Shown here: in pieces, positions 6,243-10,887 of the stretch
Position numbering within the stretch: the stretch's first letter is position 1
Layout: each line of letters begins with the position of its first letter
Source: Chloroflexi bacterium RBG_19FT_COMBO_55_16
GTDB taxonomy: Bacteria; Chloroflexota; Anaerolineae; Anaerolineales; UBA4823
Direction of reading: 5' to 3'
DNA length: 10,887 bases
Assembly (NCBI GenBank): GCA_001795335.1
Contig: MGOK01000039.1
Coordinates: forward strand, 1-10,887
Made by a program: the position numbers and the translations under genes
Notes under the pieces: model-generated
Databases searched by the model: none
What the model was told of the DNA's origin: nothing
The model's input: the letters and a program-made list of their open reading frames with translations, nothing else

Positions 6243-8759
6243 ATGGAAATTGGCCTGGTTCGGAAAATCGACATCGACAACGAAATGCAACAAGCTTACT
6301 TGGATTACGCCATGAGCGTAATTGTGGCACGCGCGCTACCCGATGCCCGGGATGGCCTCAAGCCAGTCCACCGCCGCATCCTATACGCCATGCACGATCT
6401 AGGGATGCGCCCGGATTCACCTTACAAGAAATCAGCCCGCATTGTGGGTGAAGTCCTGGGCAAGTACCACCCCCATGGCGATATGGCGGTGTATGAAGCC
6501 ATGGCGCGTATGGCGCAAGACTTCTCGATGCGCGCCATGCTGGTAGACGGCCAGGGGAACTTCGGCAGTGTGGATGGTGATTCCCCGGCTGCGATGCGTT
6601 ATACCGAGGCTCGCCTGACTGAGCTGGCTACCTATCTTTTGGCTGATATTAACAAGAATACAGTGGCTTTCAGCGAGAACTTCGACGGGACCTTGAGCGA
6701 GCCAGATGTGCTTCCGGCTGCATTTCCAAACTTGTTGGTGAATGGGGCGACGGGGATCGCGGTCGGCATGGCGACCAGCATTCCTCCGCACAACATGGGG
6801 GAGGTCACCGATGCACTAGTTTATATCTTGCAGAATTGGGAGAAGCTGGACGATATCTCGATTGAGGATTTGATGCGCTTTGTCAAGGGGCCAGATTTTC
6901 CCACTGGAGGGGTGATCATTCAGGAAACACAAGGAGATACCTTGGCCAGTGTATATGCAACGGGGCGAGGTGGAGTCACCGTACAGGCGCGTGCTCATCT
7001 GGAAGAGATGACGCGCGGCAGGAACCGGATCATCGTTACTGAACTGCCATACATGGTCAACAAGGCTTCCTTGATTGAACGTATCGCCAGCCTGGTGCGG
7101 GAGGAGCGGCTGGAGGGGATCGCCGATTTGCGCGACGAGTCCGACCGGCATGGGATGCGGATCGTGATCGAGATGAGCAAGACGGCTGACCCGGAGGCTG
7201 TTTTAAGGGATTTATATAAAAGAACACCGATGCGGAGCACATTCAGCATCATCCTCCTGGCGTTGGTGGACGGCGAGCCGCGCTTGCTGGGGCTCAAGCA
7301 AGCGCTGCGGGTGTACGTGGAGCACCGCCTGACGGTGATCCGCCGGCGAAGTGAGTACGATCTGGAGCGCGCTCGCCAGCGCGCCCATATCCTAGAAGGC
7401 TTGCGTATAGCCCTAAAGAATCTCGACGAAGTGATAGCCATGATCCGCCGCGCCCCTGATGTAGAGACCGCCCGAGTGCGTTTAATAAAACGTTATCGAT
7501 TGAGTGAGGCACAGGCGCAGGCGATCCTAGAGATGCCCTTGCGCCGCCTGGCAGCACTGGAACGGAAAAGGATCGAGGATGAGTACAAAGAACTCCTGGC
7601 GCTGATCAAAGGCCTGGAAGCTTTGCTACGCTCAACAAAGAAGATGCGTCAGTTGGCGGCTGAGGAATTGCTGGCCGTCAAGGAAACCTTTGGCGACCAG
7701 CGGAGAACCCAGATCGTTCATCTCGGAGAAGGGGAGACGAAAGCTGCCTTTCTGACCACCACCGACCTGGTGCCGGAGCAAACCGTGTGGGTGATGGCTT
7801 CTCCGGAGGGTCTCATATCCTGCACCAGTGATGCGAAGCTGCCCCGCCTGAGCGGGCGCGATATCGCCGCGCATCTGGTGAGTGCTAAAACGCGCGATAC
7901 GCTCTTCCTGGTGGCGGAAAATGGGGAGGCAGCGGCGATTCCGATGCACGTCCTTCCGCAGGCTGAGAAGCCCAGCGAAGGGACCCCTTTTCACAAAATT
8001 TCACCCTTGACGGCTCGCCATAGCCTGGCTGCGATCTTCACCCTTCCCCAAAGAGAAGAACGGGCAGAAGACTGGCTCATCCTTACTGCAAGTCAACAGG
8101 GCATGGTGAAAAGGACTGTGCTATCCGAACTACCCGGTGCAACAGCACAGACTTTCATGCTGGTGAAGGTCAATGAGGGCGATCGGATGGGCTGGGTATA
8201 CCTTACGGACGGGCGGATGCCGGTGTTGATGGTGACTGCACAGGGATTGGCGATCCGGTTTTCACAGGAGGAAGTACGCCCGATGGGACTCGTGGCAGCC
8301 GGGGTGATGGGGATTAAGCTTCAAGGGAGGGACAGGGTAATCGGCACTGAGTTGACTCCAGTGAGGGGTGAGGTTTTTCTAGTCGCCTCAGACGGTACCG
8401 CTAAAAGGGTATCTATGGCTCAGTTTCCCAAGCAGGGACGTTATGGGCAAGGAGTGATTGCGTGGAAACTGCCGCGGGGTGTGCACGTGGCTGGGATGGC
8501 AATTGGCAAGGGTACAACGCGGGCGACGATCTATCTGGCAGAGCTGGCCCCCAAGTCTATTCGCCTGGATGAGGCCCCGCAACAGGGGCGCGCGGCGCGC
8601 GGGAAAACGATCCTGGAATTAAAGCCTACCGATCGGGTGGTCGGATTAGGATTGCCGCGCGAAATGCCCCGCCCGGCTGCAGATAAAACGATTTCCGGTG
8701 GAAAAACCCGGGATCCGAGTCGTCAGCCCAAGTCGAGTAAAAAGAGATCGAAACTTTAA
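6243..8759 (+). CDS. gyrA: DNA gyrase subunit A (type IIA topoisomerase)
   Basis: GyrA cuts and rejoins DNA in the GyrA2B2 complex, introducing negative supercoils with ATP hydrolysis by GyrB. The 838 residues begin [12 protein letters not shown] and show the breakage-reunion domain: [16 protein letters not shown] at 35-50, the KYHPHGD region at 74-80, catalytic Tyr120 in [10 protein letters not shown], and [13 protein letters not shown] at 166-177. The long coiled-coil tower follows (about 355-480). The C-terminal beta-pinwheel (about 500-805) has repeated blades and a degenerate GyrA box QGRYGQG at 731-737, then a basic tail. The start has GGAG six bases upstream; an in-frame extension to 6090 lacks conservation. 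At the quinolone-contact positions it has Met81 and Glu85 where E. coli has Ser83 and Asp87. ParC is the main alternative, but the box favours GyrA. Confidence 0.94.
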   Translation: MEIGLVRKIDIDNEMQQAYLDYAMSVIVARALPDARDGLKPVHRRILYAMHDLGMRPDSPYKKSARIVGEVLGKYHPHGDMAVYEAMARMAQDFSMRAMLVDGQGNFGSVDGDSPAAMRYTEARLTELATYLLADINKNTVAFSENFDGTLSEPDVLPAAFPNLLVNGATGIAVGMATSIPPHNMGEVTDALVYILQNWEKLDDISIEDLMRFVKGPDFPTGGVIIQETQGDTLASVYATGRGGVTVQARAHLEEMTRGRNRIIVTELPYMVNKASLIERIASLVREERLEGIADLRDESDRHGMRIVIEMSKTADPEAVLRDLYKRTPMRSTFSIILLALVDGEPRLLGLKQALRVYVEHRLTVIRRRSEYDLERARQRAHILEGLRIALKNLDEVIAMIRRAPDVETARVRLIKRYRLSEAQAQAILEMPLRRLAALERKRIEDEYKELLALIKGLEALLRSTKKMRQLAAEELLAVKETFGDQRRTQIVHLGEGETKAAFLTTTDLVPEQTVWVMASPEGLISCTSDAKLPRLSGRDIAAHLVSAKTRDTLFLVAENGEAAAIPMHVLPQAEKPSEGTPFHKISPLTARHSLAAIFTLPQREERAEDWLILTASQQGMVKRTVLSELPGATAQTFMLVKVNEGDRMGWVYLTDGRMPVLMVTAQGLAIRFSQEEVRPMGLVAAGVMGIKLQGRDRVIGTELTPVRGEVFLVASDGTAKRVSMAQFPKQGRYGQGVIAWKLPRGVHVAGMAIGKGTTRATIYLAELAPKSIRLDEAPQQGRAARGKTILELKPTDRVVGLGLPREMPRPAADKTISGGKTRDPSRQPKSSKKRSKL

Positions 8760-9850
8760 TACGATAATGTAAAGAACGAGTAGTGGTAGGTTATTTTTCC
8801 GTTGAACAAGCCAAGTGTGTCGTTACCATTTAAAACACTGCCCTGGCTGGAGGTGGCAGTCCAGGTGAAGTGACGGGAACTACCGCTTCCAGAGAACCCG
8901 GTGAGGGTGAAAGTGGCATTGGGCAGCAAGGAGTTGAAGACAGCCTGGTACCAGGAGCGGATGGCAGCCTGGCCCTGGATAGTGCGGGCGGCGGTGACAT
9001 GCACAGCGTTCGGAGTGTAGTAGTTGATGACTTGATCCGGGTTGTGAGTGTTGAGAGCAGTCACAAATTGGTTGGTGATTTCGCCTGGAGGTGGGGTTAA
9101 GGACCAGGGGTAATCGCGGATGGTGCTCCAAACGTCGGGCACGGAAGCCCGGCAAGAATCCCAACTGTAAAAATTGGCTGCGGTGAGGTTGAGGCTTTGA
9201 ACCGTCTGCAGGAAATCGAGGACTTCAGCAGTGGTGGGTTCCCAGCCTCTTTCCTGGTAGGCCGCCCCGGTCGGGATGATCGGCCGGAAGGGCGTCATTG
9301 ACTGGAATTCGCGCACACTGCGAGTCAATTGTTCGCCAGCATTATGGGAAAACATCCAATAAACCTGCGGCATGTTGTAGTCGCACTTCTCCAGAAATTC
9401 ACGCCAGGGCAATTGGGGGTGAAAGGATGGAAAGCGATAAGAGCAAAGGGTGATGGGCGTGTTAGGAAGAGCGGCGCGTAAACGCGTCATGAATCTCTTT
9501 GCTGCTTCGGCTTTGCCCGGTTCTTTATATTCGGATTCGGCGTCGATCACATAACCGTCCAGGTTTAACCCGCGCACGCGTTCGATGGCCTTATCCGCTT
9601 CACCGATGGGGTCATTGCCTTTGACATAATGCCACCCCCAAACTTCAATGTTCCGGGCGCGCAGCGCCTGGCTGAGCGGAGGAACCAGATCGACGCCATT
9701 ATAAATGTTGTAGGGGTAGATCGTGTCAGCGATCTTGATTAAGACATGCGTTAATTGGGCTTCCTGGGCGAGAGCAGCGATTGCCTGGGGATCGCCATGT
9801 TCACAATTGGGGATTTTCCAGATAAAGAAACCTTTTCCCTGGAGAGCCAT
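8756..9850 (-). CDS. TIM-barrel (glycoside-hydrolase-like) protein fused to a SnoaL/NTF2-like domain
   Basis: A 364-residue protein that I cannot assign to a named family. Residues about 5-248 read as a TIM barrel of the glycoside hydrolase/GH25-like kind: [10 protein letters not shown] at 5-14, [10 protein letters not shown] at 34-43, [12 protein letters not shown] at 67-78, [11 protein letters not shown] at 99-109 with an Asp-x-Glu pair, [10 protein letters not shown] at 133-142, [10 protein letters not shown] at 158-167 and NFYSWDSC at 226-233. A proline linker LTPPPGE (251-257) leads to an NTF2/SnoaL-like domain (256-364) with [21 protein letters not shown]. No signal peptide is seen. The Shine-Dalgarno AGGAGG is one base from the first ATG (9853) and four from the second (9850), so I prefer the second. 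Its stop overlaps that of convergent gyrA by 4 bp. Confidence 0.72.
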   Translation of the reverse strand: MALQGKGFFIWKIPNCEHGDPQAIAALAQEAQLTHVLIKIADTIYPYNIYNGVDLVPPLSQALRARNIEVWGWHYVKGNDPIGEADKAIERVRGLNLDGYVIDAESEYKEPGKAEAAKRFMTRLRAALPNTPITLCSYRFPSFHPQLPWREFLEKCDYNMPQVYWMFSHNAGEQLTRSVREFQSMTPFRPIIPTGAAYQERGWEPTTAEVLDFLQTVQSLNLTAANFYSWDSCRASVPDVWSTIRDYPWSLTPPPGEITNQFVTALNTHNPDQVINYYTPNAVHVTAARTIQGQAAIRSWYQAVFNSLLPNATFTLTGFSGSGSSRHFTWTATSSQGSVLNGNDTLGLFNGKITYHYSFFTLSY

Positions 9851-10001
9851 CATTCCTCCTTATTCTTTATTACCTGCTCTAAAAGGCTATCCTGAAATTG
9901 GATAGGATCCCGTTTGTTTTGTGTTGTCATCTGTCGGAAATTTTAACCGAGAAGGTGGGTAGAACGCGAAGGATTTCGATAATCTGATTCTTAGAGAGAT
10001 A
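9851..10001. other. Intergenic region between the barrel-NTF2 gene and the LCP gene
   Basis: The region of 151 bp holds the AGGAGG of the downstream gene (9855-9860 on the minus strand) and one small inverted repeat, CTATCC (9887-9892) with GGATAG (9900-9905), loop of seven. Read on the minus strand this hairpin is followed by CCTTTTAG, a poor terminator for the LCP gene. I see no convincing -35/-10 pair for the minus-strand gene, and no small gene. Confidence 0.5.
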
Positions 10002-10887
10002 CTAGCGACTGTTCAAAGCCTGGCGCATGACTTTCAGCACCGCGTCTCGATCCGGGAGGAGAACCTGGGCACCGGTTGGGGTGATCCAATTTGTCACTTG
10101 TGCAGATCCAATGAAGTAGTGGTTTATCCGGGAAGTGTCGGCCAGCTGGGCGGCGAAGGGAAGCAAGGGAATGATATCCGAAAATTTCAGGTCGGTGGTT
10201 ACGTTTTCTTTGTAAATATCGTACAAATCTCCGGCTTTTGCGATTGCGTCAAGGCTTATCAAGCGCTCAGCCATCGCTTGCAGGACTTCCTGTTGGCGGC
10301 GGTTACGCTCGAAGTCGTTGGTTGTATAGCGCGAACGTGAGTACCAGAGCGCAGTTTCCCCGTCCATGTGAGTATTTCCGGGGGGGATATAGTAATAGCC
10401 ATGACGATCGCGCTGGTCGCCCAGGCCTTTTTCAACGTCGACGTCAATGCCTCCCAATTCATCGATGATCCTTTCGAAGGACCAGAAATTGATCAGAATG
10501 TAATGGTCGGGCCAGACGCCAAGATTGTATGCGAAGGTCATCTGAGTGGTTTCGAAATCACCATGGGCGTGGGCAGTGTTGATGCGTTCCATTCTCCAGC
10601 CAGGAATGTAGACATACAAATCGCGCGGGAAAGAAGTCAGGCTGACGGTCTTGCTTTCGGGGTTGAGAGTGAGCAAGACCAGGGTGTCCGTGCGGAAGCC
10701 GCTGGAATAGCGCCTTTGGTCTGAACCCATCAGAAGGATGTTGATCTGTCCATCTGGCTGCTTGATGCGATCGACGGGGGGTGGGATTGGGAGATAAGAA
10801 TATTCGCTCGGTCCGGGGAAATTAGTAACCTTATCCTTGCGCGGTTTTGGGGCCTCGGTCGGCGGGAGGGGAGTGGGAGGCAGCGGA
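10002..10887 (-). CDS. LytR-CpsA-Psr (LCP) family protein, C-terminal part (continues past right edge)
   Basis: LCP proteins sit in the membrane with the catalytic domain outside and transfer polyprenyl-linked glycopolymers (teichoic acid, capsule or similar) to the cell wall. The visible 294 residues start with a Pro-rich linker (PLPPTPLPPTE, 1-11) that continues open past the edge, so the start and the membrane helix lie outside. The LCP domain runs from about residue 48: INILLMGSDQR, GFRTDTL at 63-69, SFPRDLYVYIPGW at 85-97, RINTAHAHG at 101-109, DELGGIDVDVEK at 142-153, HMDGETALWYSRSRY at 173-187 and ERNRRQQEVLQ at 193-203. The conserved arginines and aspartates for pyrophosphate/lipid binding are present, so the enzyme looks active. 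An ATG at 10730 is inside the conserved fold and cannot be the true start. Confidence 0.93.
   Translation of the reverse strand, partial: PLPPTPLPPTEAPKPRKDKVTNFPGPSEYSYLPIPPPVDRIKQPDGQINILLMGSDQRRYSSGFRTDTLVLLTLNPESKTVSLTSFPRDLYVYIPGWRMERINTAHAHGDFETTQMTFAYNLGVWPDHYILINFWSFERIIDELGGIDVDVEKGLGDQRDRHGYYYIPPGNTHMDGETALWYSRSRYTTNDFERNRRQQEVLQAMAERLISLDAIAKAGDLYDIYKENVTTDLKFSDIIPLLPFAAQLADTSRINHYFIGSAQVTNWITPTGAQVLLPDRDAVLKVMRQALNSR

Noticed and set aside
6432..7557. Several minus-strand open frames of 60-148 codons inside gyrA
   Set aside because: They are antisense to conserved gyrA sequence and arise from its codon bias.
9887..9905. Six-pair hairpin as an intrinsic terminator of the LCP gene
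   Set aside because: The stem is short and AT-containing, and only four T follow after two C.
1..10887. CRISPR array, insertion sequence, phage or toxin-antitoxin module
   Set aside because: No regularly spaced direct repeats, transposase or integrase motifs, or small paired genes of that type were seen on either strand.

Overview
The window looks like ordinary chromosomal housekeeping DNA from a bacterium of moderate-to-high G+C content. The flavour of the proteins suggests the phylum Chloroflexota, perhaps class Anaerolineae. That assignment is an inference from remembered family resemblance (a YceD/DUF177 protein with a cysteine cluster, GyrA with a degenerate GyrA box, a proline-rich-linker LCP protein, a DegS/NarL-type multi-pass kinase). 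It has not been tested by any search. There is no phage, insertion sequence, CRISPR array or obvious genomic island.

Left block, minus strand (about 1-2293): a promoter of TTGACT-17 bp-TATGAT form drives a YceD/DUF177 protein, then a primary sigma factor (RpoD/SigA), then methionyl-tRNA synthetase (metG), which runs off the left edge. The same short AT-rich gap separates this block from a divergent plus-strand block.

Central plus-strand block (2327-5910): rdgB/HAM1 (non-canonical purine NTP pyrophosphatase), a six-helix membrane sensor histidine kinase with GAF, HisKA_3 and HATPase domains, a small four-helix membrane protein whose GTG start overlaps the kinase stop, and an alpha/beta-hydrolase with a complete catalytic triad. 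A free-standing tRNA-Val(GAC) with its own promoter and a following hairpin comes next. After it is gyrA, with its own TTGACG-17 bp-TAATAT promoter and a leader made of degenerate short repeats.

Right block, minus strand (8756-10887): a two-domain protein of unknown function (TIM-barrel glycoside-hydrolase-like plus SnoaL/NTF2-like) converges on gyrA with a 4-bp TTAA overlap. Upstream of it is a LytR-CpsA-Psr (LCP) cell-envelope ligase that continues past the right edge.

The genes cover transcription (sigma factor), translation (MetRS, tRNA-Val, probably rRNA/ribosome maturation through YceD), nucleotide-pool cleaning (RdgB), DNA topology (GyrA), signalling (orphan kinase) and the cell envelope (LCP). 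I found no convincing new system. The points most worth a second look are the quinolone-pocket residues of GyrA, the unnamed barrel-NTF2 fusion, YceD coupled to a sigma factor instead of ribosomal protein L32, and possible leaderless starts in the central block.
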